Shown: positions 1 through 9,454, numbered from the stretch's first letter. The stretch: 64,000 nt of DNA from UBA5429 sp942493315 (GCA_942493315.1 OW818690.1:3348001-3412000), one strand, 5' to 3'. Program-made: numbers and translations. The notes: generated from the sequence alone by a model not told the origin.

Positions 1-286
1 TTAGCATAACAATAGGGATAGATTTCAATTTTTCATCTTGTTTAATGATTTCAAGCAGTTCAATACCATCCATTCTTGGCATTTTGATATCCAATAAAAT
101 GACAGTAGGGGTTCCTTTTTTTCTATTTGAATAAACTCCTTCATATCTCAGATAATCCAAAGCTTCAACCCCATCCTGAACATGAATAATCTGATTTGCA
201 AGAGTTTTCATATCCAGAGCTTCCATCATCAGTTCCACATCTTGCGGATTATCCTCTACGATTAATATTGTTTTTAAGTCTATCAT
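1..286 (-). CDS. Response regulator receiver protein (partial, C-terminus beyond window)
   Basis: About 95 codons are visible, starting MIDLKTILIVEDNPQDVELM and running through a receiver-domain phosphoacceptor segment (VILLDIKMPRMDG) to the window edge. The acidic pocket (VEDN) and the LLDIKMP aspartate are intact. The long insertion before the phosphoacceptor (YLRYEGVYSNRKKGTP) matches the Rcp1/phytochrome-partner class of single-domain regulators. A very good Shine-Dalgarno sequence (GGAGG) lies 8-12 nt upstream and overlaps the stop codon of the preceding histidine kinase, so the two are co-transcribed and this is the likely phosphotransfer partner. The output domain, if any, is not visible; such regulators are usually stand-alone receivers. 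Confidence 0.85.
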   Translation of the reverse strand, partial: MIDLKTILIVEDNPQDVELMMEALDMKTLANQIIHVQDGVEALDYLRYEGVYSNRKKGTPTVILLDIKMPRMDGIELLEIIKQDEKLKSIPIVML

Positions 287-298
287 AATTTTATCCTC

Positions 299-2713
299 CT
301 AAATTTTGGGTAATGTAAAATAAAATGTTGCACCACGATTCAGTTCAGCTTCGGCAGAAACAGTACCGTTATGTTTATAAATAATTCTTTGCACATTGGC
401 CAAACCAATTCCTGTTCCTTCAAACTCTGAAGCAGCATGAAGTCTTTGAAAAACACCAAAAAGTTTATGGCCATATTTCATATCAAATCCCACTCCATTA
501 TCCTGAATAAAAAATTGAATTTGGTTTTTTAGATCCCGGGTTCCGATTTTAATAAAGGAGCATTCCTTTTTTTTGGAATATTTTAAAGCATTATCTATCA
601 AATTGATCCAAACTTGTTTAATTAATGAAAAATCGGCAAAAACCATAGGGAGTGGTTCTACATTCCAATCCACTTTTTGATCTTTCAAATCTATATTGAC
701 TTGAGAAATGGCCTCCTGAACGACAATATTCATATCGATCCACTCTTTTTTTAATTCCTGGCGACCTGTTCTGGAAAAGCGGAGCAGATCATCGATCAGA
801 TTGCCCATTTTCTTAGATGCATCGGTAATAACTTGCAAGTAATGTTGCGCTTTATCGGGAAGATCATTTCCATATTTAACGTTCAGAAGATCGACAAAAC
901 CGTTAATATGTCTTAATGGAGCTCTAAGATCATGAGAAACAGAGTACGAGAACGCTTCCAGCTCTTTATTAGAAGCTTCTAATTGAGCAGTTCTTTCCAA
1001 AACTTTAGATTCCAATTCGTTATTAAGTTGATATATTTTCTCTTCGATCTCTTTTCTTTCCGTAATATCCTGAAATGATCCTCTTAATTTGATCACTTTT
1101 TCATTTTCAAATATTGGGGTACCAATAGTTTGCACCCATTTTTTAATTCCTTTTGCAGAAACCAATTCTAATTCTAAACTATAGGATTTTCCATGCTCAA
1201 TGGCATCAGCAATAGCTTGTTCAATTTTAGTTTTGGATTCAGGTTTATAGAAGGAGATTCCAATTTTCACATTTGTTGCATCATGAGGATCTAAATCATG
1301 AATTTTTGAGGTTTCTTCGGTCCATGTACCTTTTCCGGATTCAACATCAAACTCCCAGCCTCCAATTTTCGCAACTCGACCCATTTCGGAGATTAAAACC
1401 TGATTAGCAAGTATTTCATCTTGTAATTTTTTTTGCGAAGTAGTTTCCCATGATGTTTCTAACAATCCCCAACCTTGGACACCCGGCAATAAAATTCTGT
1501 GCAATGACCAGCTAAAATAAGCAGTTTCAAGAGGTAGATCAGGTCCTCGATAAATGGTGTTTTTTTCATCATAAACGATGAAGGGAATTCCGGTTTCTAT
1601 AACCTGATCACATATTCTTTTAAACTCATGACCTTTTTCGGGCCATAATTGATCCCAAGTTAAATCGATCTTCTCTTTTCCAGGTGCAAAATCTTTATAC
1701 GCTTTATTGGCTAAAATAATTTTTAATGAATTTCCATCCAGTACACTAACAGCTGCAGGTAAATAATTGATTACCGTTTCAAGAAGGTAACGATGATCTT
1801 TAATTTCTTTTTCAGCATTCACTTTTTCTGTAATATCTGAAATGAGGCTAATGAGATAAATTTTACCTTTAATTTTTAAGTTTAACAATGAAAATTGAAC
1901 AGTTTTTAGATTTTTATTTTTGGTAAAAACATGAATTTCCAATTTCTCCACTTTTCCCTCTCTGCGGTATTCCGATTTAATTTTCAACATAGAGGGTTTC
2001 GGAATCAATTCCAAATCTTTATAGCTTAAAGGCAATAAATCTACATCATCACATTCAAAAAGTTGACGCCATGCATCATTAACATCTTTAAATATTCCTG
2101 TTTTTTTATCCACAATGGAGATAGCAATCGGACTTGATTTAAAAATGCTGGAAAACCGTTCTTCACTCTCTATCAATGTGTTATTCAACAATTCAAGTTC
2201 CAAATTTTGATACCCTAATTCACTAATCAATTCCGTCATTTGCAATAAAAAATTCATTGCAATTTTAACCGTAGTCTCAGAAACTACTGGAACTTTTTCA
2301 ATGGCTTTCATATACGTATCAACATCAAAGCTTAAATTTATTGCTTGTTGTTTAAAATGTTCTAAATCAGGTTTTTCAAAGAAAAATTGACCTGAAAAAA
2401 GATTCGCAACATGTTTTTCTTTGATCACAATAGGAACTGCCACATCAACCAATCCATTCAAACATTTGTAGAAATGGTATTTTTCACCATCTTTCATTTT
2501 GTTGGCCAACATGGTATCACTAATCCTACATTTTTGAGCTGATTCCGGATTGATTCTATGAAATTGGGTACACGCTTCCCGCCATCCTGATTTAGATAAA
2601 ATATTTCCTTCCAAATCTAAAATAGCCGTAACAAAACCCGTAGTTTTGTTAAAGCCTTCCAAAAGGGAGTCAATTTTTTCAAAATTCAATATTCTATTTA
2701 ATGCGGTCTCCAT
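299..2713 (-). CDS. Soluble hybrid-sensor histidine kinase: PocR domain, PAS domains, HisKA, HATPase_c
   Basis: An 804-residue cytoplasmic kinase with no membrane segment. Residues about 5-165 look like a PocR ligand-binding domain (C-rich FHRINPESAQKCRISD stretch and FYKCLNGLVDVAVPI). Three PAS segments follow (about 185-295, 310-425, 440-560), the last two ending with PAC-type motifs such as GSFQDITERK. A coiled coil leads into HisKA with the phosphoacceptor His594 in SVSHDLRAPLRHI, and the ATP-binding lobe has N box NLIDNALKYS (about 704), G1 DNGVGF (about 738) and G2 GTGIGLAN (about 766). The HDLRAPLRHI/phytochrome-like kinase type is usually paired with single-receiver regulators, which fits the adjacent downstream gene. 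PocR domains in characterised proteins sense small organic ligands; the ligand here is unknown. Confidence 0.9.
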   Translation of the reverse strand: METALNRILNFEKIDSLLEGFNKTTGFVTAILDLEGNILSKSGWREACTQFHRINPESAQKCRISDTMLANKMKDGEKYHFYKCLNGLVDVAVPIVIKEKHVANLFSGQFFFEKPDLEHFKQQAINLSFDVDTYMKAIEKVPVVSETTVKIAMNFLLQMTELISELGYQNLELELLNNTLIESEERFSSIFKSSPIAISIVDKKTGIFKDVNDAWRQLFECDDVDLLPLSYKDLELIPKPSMLKIKSEYRREGKVEKLEIHVFTKNKNLKTVQFSLLNLKIKGKIYLISLISDITEKVNAEKEIKDHRYLLETVINYLPAAVSVLDGNSLKIILANKAYKDFAPGKEKIDLTWDQLWPEKGHEFKRICDQVIETGIPFIVYDEKNTIYRGPDLPLETAYFSWSLHRILLPGVQGWGLLETSWETTSQKKLQDEILANQVLISEMGRVAKIGGWEFDVESGKGTWTEETSKIHDLDPHDATNVKIGISFYKPESKTKIEQAIADAIEHGKSYSLELELVSAKGIKKWVQTIGTPIFENEKVIKLRGSFQDITERKEIEEKIYQLNNELESKVLERTAQLEASNKELEAFSYSVSHDLRAPLRHINGFVDLLNVKYGNDLPDKAQHYLQVITDASKKMGNLIDDLLRFSRTGRQELKKEWIDMNIVVQEAISQVNIDLKDQKVDWNVEPLPMVFADFSLIKQVWINLIDNALKYSKKKECSFIKIGTRDLKNQIQFFIQDNGVGFDMKYGHKLFGVFQRLHAASEFEGTGIGLANVQRIIYKHNGTVSAEAELNRGATFYFTLPKI

Positions 2714-2723
2714 ATTTTTCGCC

Positions 2724-2731
2724 CAAATATA
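2724..2731 (-). promoter_or_regulatory. Bacteroidota -7 box for the sensor kinase gene
   Basis: TATATTTG on the minus strand ends 11 nt before the kinase start codon, matching the TAnnTTTG consensus. No good -33 TTG was found at the expected spacing. Confidence 0.45.
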
Positions 2732-2897
2732 AACTCAATTTTATAGAGTAATAAACTATTCATTTATAAATAATTGGAGAAATAATAGTGAGATTAGTTT
2801 TAAAATTTTAATTTTACTTTTTCTAAGAGTTCTAATTATTTACTCTGCAAATATAAAACTATATTTGATATAATAATCATAATAAAATTAAAAAAAA

Positions 2898-4382
2898 TTA
2901 TTTAGAAGAAATAAAGTGTGTTTTTTCCTCTTTACAGATCAATTGAATAGCAAATTTACCTGATTGAGCGGACGGAGGGATTCCACCACCTGGATACAAC
3001 CATTGTCCAATCATATAAAAACGGGAGAGTTTGGGTAAGGTCATTTTAATTGATTTCATCATATTATTTTGTGAAGGTAGAAATCCTTCGTAAGCACCTT
3101 TCCAAACACCAGTAAAACGAACATCTGTTTTTGGAGTAGCCACATCAGAAACTTCGATTTCATTCGTAATTCCAGGATACATGTTTTCCAGGAAAACAAT
3201 AGTATCATTTAATATTTGATCTTTTTCATTTTGATAAGCTTGACCATCAAGAGTTTCCCAAAATTCCCATGGAGATTCAAAGCGGATCACTAACGTCGTT
3301 TTTCCTTCAGGAGCCATTGATGGATCATTTTCATAATTCATGATTGACAATCCAAATTTTTGAATTTGAGAGCCTATTTTTTGCTCACTTGGATAGATTT
3401 GAATAGTAGCTTCATGAGGAATTTTTGTTTTAATTCCCAAAGAAACCTGAACTATAGGAGCAAAAAGGTCCCAGTTTGAGTAAGCATCTTTAATTTGTGG
3501 GGAAACATATTTACCATCCAACATGTTATAAATGGTGTTATAACCATCTGCTCCACTAATCACATAGTCAGCCTTGATTTGAGAGCCATCTGTTAAAAGT
3601 ACTCCAACAGCATGATCATTTTCAACAATAATTTTGTCCACTCTTTTTCCAAAACTGATTTTTCCACCATATTCTTGATATCTTTCCAACATTCTTTGAG
3701 CTAACGGAAAAGAACCCCCTTTGATATAACCGGCATTTTTTATATGATACCAACCCAACATAAAAATAAATGCCATGGCTGAAAAATTGCGATCTCCATA
3801 CATTCCGTATAGAAATTTTTTAAGTTTTGGATTGGTTAATCCCAACTGATCAAAATACTCTTTGCCTGAAAGTTTCCCAAATTTTCTAAAAACATTCAAC
3901 AAGGGATACATTTTGGGAACCACTTTGATATAATCCCAAAAACTTCTAAATTCAGGAGGATTGGCAAAAGGTTCCAAGCAAGCACTTTTTCTCATGTGGT
4001 CACACATTTTTTGTATAGCCCGGGTATCTTCAGGGGCATATTCAATCAAATATTTTTCCCATTTATCAATATTAGCATATATAAAAAATGAATTTTTATC
4101 TTGATCAAAGCTAACCGAATGAATTTCAGGATTGACAACCTCTGTATTTTCATTGAGTACATTGGTTTCTTTCCAGATATCATGAAATGGCCCTTTTGCA
4201 GTACCCACTAACCAATGTAAACAATAATCGAACCGATACCCTTTTCGATCCCAAGCAGTACATTGCCCACCTGCAACCTTGTGCATTTCTATGATTTCCG
4301 TTTCAAATCCGTTTAATGCACTGTAAATTCCGGCAGATAACCCGGAAACACCTGCTCCTATAATAATCACTTTTTTTGCCAT
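2898..4382 (-). CDS. NAD(P)/FAD-dependent oxidoreductase, CrtI/retinol-saturase-like
   Basis: The protein is 494 residues. It begins with a Rossmann dinucleotide motif (VIIIGAGVSGLSAGIYSA) and an acidic end of the second strand (EIIEMHKVAGGQC), as in phytoene desaturase and all-trans-retinol 13,14-reductase relatives. The C-terminal FAD-contact block is present (FYMIGQWLYPGGGIPPSAQSG). The class isomerises or (de)saturates polyene or other hydrophobic substrates, but no carotenoid genes lie nearby, so the substrate is open. It is the last of three same-strand genes with short gaps (45 nt upstream), probably co-transcribed with the acetyltransferase and the phosphoesterase. An AGGAT ribosome binding site lies immediately before the start. 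Confidence 0.8.
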   Translation of the reverse strand: MAKKVIIIGAGVSGLSAGIYSALNGFETEIIEMHKVAGGQCTAWDRKGYRFDYCLHWLVGTAKGPFHDIWKETNVLNENTEVVNPEIHSVSFDQDKNSFFIYANIDKWEKYLIEYAPEDTRAIQKMCDHMRKSACLEPFANPPEFRSFWDYIKVVPKMYPLLNVFRKFGKLSGKEYFDQLGLTNPKLKKFLYGMYGDRNFSAMAFIFMLGWYHIKNAGYIKGGSFPLAQRMLERYQEYGGKISFGKRVDKIIVENDHAVGVLLTDGSQIKADYVISGADGYNTIYNMLDGKYVSPQIKDAYSNWDLFAPIVQVSLGIKTKIPHEATIQIYPSEQKIGSQIQKFGLSIMNYENDPSMAPEGKTTLVIRFESPWEFWETLDGQAYQNEKDQILNDTIVFLENMYPGITNEIEVSDVATPKTDVRFTGVWKGAYEGFLPSQNNMMKSIKMTLPKLSRFYMIGQWLYPGGGIPPSAQSGKFAIQLICKEEKTHFISSK

Positions 4383-4427
4383 CCTAAATCTTTTTTAGTA
4401 TTTCTATTTCGAAAAAAATTAAAAAAA

Positions 4428-4694
4428 TTAATATCTATTCATTCTTGTCATCACCACTTTAACAAATGGACAAACCGGAATGATTTTGATTTGATTTTGA
4501 TCAGTAAAACGAATTAGTTCTTTCACTAAAATTGATCCGATGCCATTGCCTTCAAAAAGAGGGTTTACTTCCGTATGATCCACCACAATAGTTTCAGGAT
4601 CTTCCCAATAATAGGTGATCATTCCCAACTGGGTTTCGTTATCAATTGCTTTGATATATCCGTTTTTTTCATTTTTAATATGCCTGAATTCCAT
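4428..4694 (-). CDS. Small GNAT-like N-acetyltransferase (COG2388 / YjdJ type)
   Basis: An 88-residue protein with the minimal GCN5-related fold. HTEVNPLFEGNGIGSILVKE (about residues 41-60) matches the acetyl-CoA pyrophosphate loop (Q/R-x-x-G-x-G/A) in a variant form with EGNGIG, and it is followed by IIPVCPFVKVVM, the strand and helix typical of this short family. The length equals the family norm of about 90-100 residues, so it is not a truncation. The family's substrates are not established. It starts 7 nt after the stop of the upstream phosphoesterase gene, so translation is probably coupled. Signalling or housekeeping roles cannot be separated from sequence alone. Confidence 0.75.
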   Translation of the reverse strand: MEFRHIKNEKNGYIKAIDNETQLGMITYYWEDPETIVVDHTEVNPLFEGNGIGSILVKELIRFTDQNQIKIIPVCPFVKVVMTRMNRY

Positions 4695-4701
4695 ATTTGT
4701 A

Positions 4702-7179
4702 TTATTTTGAAATTTTAATAATTTTTCGGGTTTTATTGATCTGATCCAATTGGTATCTGATCAAATAAACGCCATCTTTATATAGAGACAAATCCAATAT
4801 ATTTGATCCGGATTCTATTTTCATCGTTTTTAAACATTGTCCCAATTGATTTACAATTTGAATTTCCATATCGTAATCGGAAATAATGGTAACGATTCCG
4901 GAAGTTGGATTTGGGTAAATTTGTAAATCAGAAACAAAATCGGATGTTTGGTTAATTTTTACAGTTGAAGGAGAAAAAGTTAAAGGTTCAGACCATTCGC
5001 TCCATTTTAAATTAAAATCACGATATCTTACTCTACACCAATAGGTTTCATTAAGATTTAAACTATTAAAATCAAGAGAAATGGAATAGATTTGATTTTC
5101 AGAACATAATTGAAGTGGTTCATAATTGGGAGACCCTGAATCACCATAATAATTTTCAAAATGTTGAATAGAATCCAACAAAGGAGAATCAAAATTTCCA
5201 TTTAATGGAATCAATTGAAATTGAGATGCATTCATTGAGTCTTCTCCTTGTTGGGGATACGAAAATGAAAATTTTAATAGATCCGGAATTTCTTGTTCAA
5301 CAGTTATCGCTCCCGGGGTGTTTGGTTCCGGCATATTATCATACCTTCTCCAAAAATCCAGAACCTGAATATTTCTTGGTTTACTTTCATTTCCTACAGT
5401 ATAATAGGTAGATTCTACAGATTTATTATTCAAATCTACGTCAACCAATAAAAAGCCATACATATCATAAGATCTATGAATATTCTGATAATCAGTTTGA
5501 TTGGTATAATCTCCCCAATTATCAAGTTCTCCTGCTGCACCTCCACAAATGACAGTTCGGAAATCCCTATTCTGATCATTGGATCCTGAAAAATCTCCTC
5601 TTTCGTAGCAATGAGAGTGCCCATGATTAGCCATTACAACTTTTGGATATTGAGCTAAAATGGGATAAATAATTTCGTTGGTATAACTAGTGTTTCCATC
5701 AGGCCATAATTCACTTTTTCCGGGTTGGTGGTTAAAAGTGAACACAAAATCAATTAATGAATCTTGATCCGACAATTCCAATTGATCTTCCAGCCAAGCA
5801 CTTTGACTCGCATCATTGTATAAACCATTAGTATTCAAGAATATAAATTGTGAATTACCCATTTTAAAAGAATAATTGATTTCATTATTCGTACTCCAAT
5901 CCTCATATTTCATAAATTGGTAATAATAGGAACTTTCCATTTCATGATTCCCAATTGAAATCATAGTTGGAATATAAGGGGTTAATTTAGAAAATGGATT
6001 AAAAAATTCATTATTAAACCGGCCCAATTCTAATCCATTTTCGGTGATATCCCCCGAATTGGTGATAAGTGTAATGGAATCTTTCCAATTTTGTCCATAA
6101 AGGGTGTTCAGCAATTGACAAATACTATCAACAAGAGCAGTTGATCTCAAGGTATAGGTTTGATTATCTCCAAATTTTAAAAACCTGATATGTCCATTAT
6201 TTGATCCAATTGGTTGTGGGGTTGTAAAATGAAAAATGGAAGAAGTATCACTTCCACTTATCACTTTATAAAAATATTTTGTATTGGGTTGTAGATTAAT
6301 AATTTGAGCAGTATGCCAACGATTTACATTTCCGGTTGTCCCAATATCTTCAAAACTACCGGTCGCAGTTTGAGAAAGATTTGTATTCGTTCCATACTGA
6401 ACAATAGTAGAATTGGAAAAGTAGGAATTCCATGAAACATAAACAGAGTTTGACGAAATAGACTGTAAATAAGGGGAAATATTGGAATTATGAAATCCAG
6501 CTAATGAACTAACTTGATTATTTTCCAAAACAGAATTAAAAAGAGCTATTTGTGAAACAATAATTTGATGATCCTCACCATTGTCATCTGCAAAAAAAAG
6601 GAGGGTTGGATCTAAAGAGAATCTACCATCAACAGCTTGACTGATTCCATCTAAAACTAATTTTCCATCAACGAAAAAGCGGATTGAACTTCCCAGATCA
6701 ACAGTGATTACGACTCTGTACCATTCATTGGCTTTTAACGAGAAACCTGAATATCCGGTTGCACTAACTCCAATCTGGCTATTCGGATTGATAAAAATAT
6801 CTCCATCATTGCTATTGGTTTGATTGGTTTGAATGAATGAATAGTATTGCTTAGGGTTGTCCATTTTAATATCAAAAAGGATGGAATACTCATTAACGTA
6901 ACTTCCACCACCATTGGAGGCAATACCGTGATTACAAGTATAATAGCTCCCCACACCAATAGCCACAGCCTGATCTGTAAGGTTAAATCCCGGAGCTAAA
7001 GAATGGGTTCCTGTTAATAACAAATCGTTCCCAACTGTCGCTTCCAAAAGATTGGAAGGATTATCAAAAGTCCACCGACCCACTAAACATGTAGGCCATT
7101 GTTGTGCGTTTGTTAAAGTTGAAATAAAGATAAAAAAAAAGGCAACAAAAAGTTTTAAAGGAATGTGAGTGATTTTCAT
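4702..7179 (-). CDS. Secreted calcineurin-like metallophosphoesterase with LamG-like and T9SS sorting domains
   Basis: This 825-residue protein has a signal peptide (LFVAFFFIFISTLTNAQ). Residues about 30-230 look like a concanavalin/LamG fold (VDGKLVLDG, LLFFADDNGEDHQ). A purple-acid-phosphatase-like fibronectin type III segment follows (about 235-320, YVSWNSYF, WHTAQIINLQPNTKYFYKV). The metallophosphoesterase domain (about 330-600) has FGDNQ, NSGDITENG, IGNHEMESS, FNHQPG and NHGHSHCYERG, the usual five metal-binding blocks. The C-terminus (DLQIYPNPTSGIVTI to the terminal KIIKISK) is a type A T9SS sorting domain, so the protein is exported across the outer membrane. Phosphomonoesterase or nucleotidase activity is likely; the substrate is unknown. 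It heads the small operon with the acetyltransferase and oxidoreductase. Confidence 0.88.
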   Translation of the reverse strand: MKITHIPLKLFVAFFFIFISTLTNAQQWPTCLVGRWTFDNPSNLLEATVGNDLLLTGTHSLAPGFNLTDQAVAIGVGSYYTCNHGIASNGGGSYVNEYSILFDIKMDNPKQYYSFIQTNQTNSNDGDIFINPNSQIGVSATGYSGFSLKANEWYRVVITVDLGSSIRFFVDGKLVLDGISQAVDGRFSLDPTLLFFADDNGEDHQIIVSQIALFNSVLENNQVSSLAGFHNSNISPYLQSISSNSVYVSWNSYFSNSTIVQYGTNTNLSQTATGSFEDIGTTGNVNRWHTAQIINLQPNTKYFYKVISGSDTSSIFHFTTPQPIGSNNGHIRFLKFGDNQTYTLRSTALVDSICQLLNTLYGQNWKDSITLITNSGDITENGLELGRFNNEFFNPFSKLTPYIPTMISIGNHEMESSYYYQFMKYEDWSTNNEINYSFKMGNSQFIFLNTNGLYNDASQSAWLEDQLELSDQDSLIDFVFTFNHQPGKSELWPDGNTSYTNEIIYPILAQYPKVVMANHGHSHCYERGDFSGSNDQNRDFRTVICGGAAGELDNWGDYTNQTDYQNIHRSYDMYGFLLVDVDLNNKSVESTYYTVGNESKPRNIQVLDFWRRYDNMPEPNTPGAITVEQEIPDLLKFSFSYPQQGEDSMNASQFQLIPLNGNFDSPLLDSIQHFENYYGDSGSPNYEPLQLCSENQIYSISLDFNSLNLNETYWCRVRYRDFNLKWSEWSEPLTFSPSTVKINQTSDFVSDLQIYPNPTSGIVTIISDYDMEIQIVNQLGQCLKTMKIESGSNILDLSLYKDGVYLIRYQLDQINKTRKIIKISK

Positions 7180-7199
7180 GTTAATCAGTTAATAATCTG

Positions 7200-7207
7200 C
7201 AAATATA
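7200..7207 (-). promoter_or_regulatory. Bacteroidota -7 box for the phosphoesterase operon
   Basis: TATATTTG on the minus strand, 20 nt before the start codon. It lies back to back with the divergent porin promoter. Confidence 0.45.
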
Positions 7208-7239
7208 TAAAAATTTAATCACTATAGGAGAATAATTTT

Positions 7240-7260
7240 AAATAGGTAAATCACCTATTT
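7240..7260. promoter_or_regulatory. Palindrome between divergent promoters
   Basis: AAATAGGT and ACCTATTT form perfect 8-bp inverted arms around the 5-nt spacer AAATC. The element sits between the phosphoesterase promoter and the porin/ammonium transporter promoter, a position suiting an operator or small hairpin. It has no U-tract, so a terminator is unlikely. No cognate regulator is recognisable. Confidence 0.35.
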
Positions 7261-7299
7261 TATGAAATAATTACCTACTCATTTTTAGGGATTATCTGA

Positions 7300-7330
7300 T
7301 TGTAAAACTTTGATCAATCATCTATTTTTG
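7300..7330 (+). promoter_or_regulatory. Bacteroidota promoter (-33 TTG, -7 TATTTTTG) for porin-amt
   Basis: TTG at the left end, a 20-bp spacer, then TATTTTTG, matching the TTG-N17-23-TAnnTTTG pattern. The -7 box ends 22 nt before the porin start. Confidence 0.55.
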
Positions 7331-7352
7331 CCCAAATTTAAAAAATATCATT

Positions 7353-8138
7353 ATGAGTTCAAATTTACGCATTGCTTTTGTTGTTTTACTTTTAACAAAC
7401 CTATCATTCATTACGTTTGGTCAAAAAGAGGCAACTGAAACCACCACCAAATCTGAAAAAAAATGTGATGTAACCTTAAATGTAGGAGCAGACATCATGA
7501 GTCGTTACATTTTTAGAGGTACCGATTATGGGGATTCTCCTAGCATTCAACCCACACTTTCGTTAGTGTTCAATAATTTTGAATTTGGCTGTTGGAGTGC
7601 CATTGCTACCTCTTCAAAGTACAGAGAGATTGACTTGTACGCCAAATACACGATTAAAGGGTTTTCTGTTATTTTAACTGATTACTACATTCCTTTTACC
7701 AACAGTGGTGGACCTGCTTCTCCAAACACCAGATATTTTGCTTTTGACAACAAAATGACGGCACACACCTTAGAAGCAGCCCTTCAATATAAAGGATCAG
7801 AGAAACATCCATTCTGGGTATTGGGTGCCGTTTATTTCTATGGCAATGATAAACGCTGGGGATACAAACCTGAGTTAGATACTGCAAATAAAACATATTT
7901 CAGTTCCTATTTGGAAGCGGGATACACTTTTACCATTAAAGAAAACAAAATTGATGTTTTTGCCGGAATTACTCCAACAGCAGGTGCTTATGGATATGGT
8001 TTTGGATTGGTCAATTTAGGATTTACAGGTACAAGATCTATCAAAATCACAAAAGAATACAGTTTACCAATAAAAGGATCACTTATTTTTAATCCGCAAG
8101 CTAATGCTGTTCATTTTGCATTTGGAATTACACTTTAA
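7353..8138 (+). CDS. TorF-like putative outer membrane porin
   Basis: A 261-residue exported protein with a signal peptide (LLLTNLSFITFGQ). The mature N-terminus contains the TorF/Gcw_chp family hallmark: alternating beta strands starting VTLNVGADIMSRYIFRGTDYG and then SPSIQPTLSLVF. The rest is strand-rich and ends in an aromatic/hydrophobic strand (VHFAFGITL), as outer membrane barrels do. The family is poorly characterised and is often encoded next to transporters or nitrogen genes. Here it is 36 nt upstream of an ammonium transporter on the same strand, suggesting a role in passage of small nitrogen compounds across the outer membrane; this is inference from context only. Confidence 0.75.
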   Translation: MSSNLRIAFVVLLLTNLSFITFGQKEATETTTKSEKKCDVTLNVGADIMSRYIFRGTDYGDSPSIQPTLSLVFNNFEFGCWSAIATSSKYREIDLYAKYTIKGFSVILTDYYIPFTNSGGPASPNTRYFAFDNKMTAHTLEAALQYKGSEKHPFWVLGAVYFYGNDKRWGYKPELDTANKTYFSSYLEAGYTFTIKENKIDVFAGITPTAGAYGYGFGLVNLGFTGTRSIKITKEYSLPIKGSLIFNPQANAVHFAFGITL

Positions 8139-8174
8139 TTATTCATATCAATATTAACAAAAAAATTAAACATT

Positions 8175-9395
8175 ATGATTGACACTGGTTCAACCGGCTT
8201 TATGCTATTGGCAACTAGTTTAGTAATGCTCATGACTCCGGGATTAGCATTTTTCTACGGAGGGTTAGCATCTAAACGTAACATTTTAGGGATTATGATT
8301 CAAAGTTTTGTTTCCATGGGATGGACAACAGTACTTTGGGTGCTTTTCGGATACTCTTTGTGTTTTAGTGGTGGTGAAGGCGCCATTATTGGAGATTTCG
8401 GCAAAGCATTTCTAAATGGAATCAATTCTAACTCTATGTATAGCAATGGGAAAATTCCCGAATTTGTATTTTTTGCATATCAAATGATGTTTGCGATTAT
8501 CACTCCTGCGTTAATTACCGGAGCGTTTGTTAATCGGATCAACTTCAAAGCGTATCTTTTATTCTTAACAGTATGGCAAATATTTGTGTATTATCCTTTC
8601 GTTCACATGATTTGGGGTGGTGGATTATTAGCACAATGGGGTGTTCTTGATTTTGCCGGTGGTATTGTAGTACACGCAACAGCAGGTTTTGCAGCTTTAG
8701 CTTCTGTATTTTATGTAAAAAGTCGTAGAGATAAAACATCTTCTCCTAACAGTATTCCATTAGTTGCGATTGGTAGTGGATTATTATGGTTTGGATGGTA
8801 TGGTTTTAACGCAGGTAGTGAAGTGGCTGTTGACTTTGTTACTTCCACTGCTTTTATTAATACAGATATAGCAGCCTCTTTTGCAACCGTAACTTGGTTG
8901 ATTATTGAATGGTCACGGGAGAAAAAGCCTAAACTCATTGGGTTATTAACCGGAGGTATTGCGGGGTTAGCCACAATTACCCCATGCGCCGGATTTATTC
9001 CTGTTTGGGCCTCCCCTATCATTGGTGTTGCAGCTGGGGCTGTTTGTTATTTAGCAGTACAGTTAAAAAACAAAATGAAATGGGATGATGCATTGGATGT
9101 TTGGGGCGTACACGGTATTGGTGGCGTTCTGGGATCTATTTTACTTGGGGTTTTTGCCTCTAAAGCAGTGAATGCTGCCGGTGCTGACGGCCTTATCTTT
9201 GGCGGTGGTGGTGCATTCTTAGGAAAACAAGTGGTTGCTGTTGTTTCTGCTTCCATTTATGCTTTTATTTTTACTTATATTATGTTAATCGTTATTAACT
9301 GGATCACTCCTGTAAAAGTGGACGAACACACCGAAAAAATGGGTCTCGATGAAGCTTTACATGGTGAAAAAGCCTATGACGAAGGCGTTCTTTAA
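8175..9395 (+). CDS. amt: Ammonium transporter, Amt/AmtB family
   Basis: The protein is 406 residues with about eleven hydrophobic segments. Family signatures include MLMTPGLAFFYGGL near the N-terminus, VHMIWGGGLLAQWGVLDFAGG in the middle, and the twin-histidine pore residues in GGIVVHATAGF and WGVHGIGGVLGS. The protein moves ammonium across the inner membrane. No C-terminal signalling domain is fused and no glnK/PII gene is adjacent, which is unusual because amt is commonly linked to glnK. The neighbouring porin-like gene is probably in the same transcript. Given the ammonia-forming NrfHA system in this window, the pair may handle ammonium exchange, but nothing in the sequence links the two. 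Confidence 0.95.
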   Translation: MIDTGSTGFMLLATSLVMLMTPGLAFFYGGLASKRNILGIMIQSFVSMGWTTVLWVLFGYSLCFSGGEGAIIGDFGKAFLNGINSNSMYSNGKIPEFVFFAYQMMFAIITPALITGAFVNRINFKAYLLFLTVWQIFVYYPFVHMIWGGGLLAQWGVLDFAGGIVVHATAGFAALASVFYVKSRRDKTSSPNSIPLVAIGSGLLWFGWYGFNAGSEVAVDFVTSTAFINTDIAASFATVTWLIIEWSREKKPKLIGLLTGGIAGLATITPCAGFIPVWASPIIGVAAGAVCYLAVQLKNKMKWDDALDVWGVHGIGGVLGSILLGVFASKAVNAAGADGLIFGGGGAFLGKQVVAVVSASIYAFIFTYIMLIVINWITPVKVDEHTEKMGLDEALHGEKAYDEGVL

Positions 9396-9446
9396 AATTT
9401 ATTGAAAAGAGTTAGTCCGACTGCTAAAAATCTCGAAAAAAAATCT

Positions 9447-9454
9447 TACTTTTG
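9447..9454 (+). promoter_or_regulatory. Bacteroidota -7 box for purF
   Basis: TACTTTTG ends 14 nt before the purF start codon, implying a very short leader. No clear -33 TTG was seen. Confidence 0.45.
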
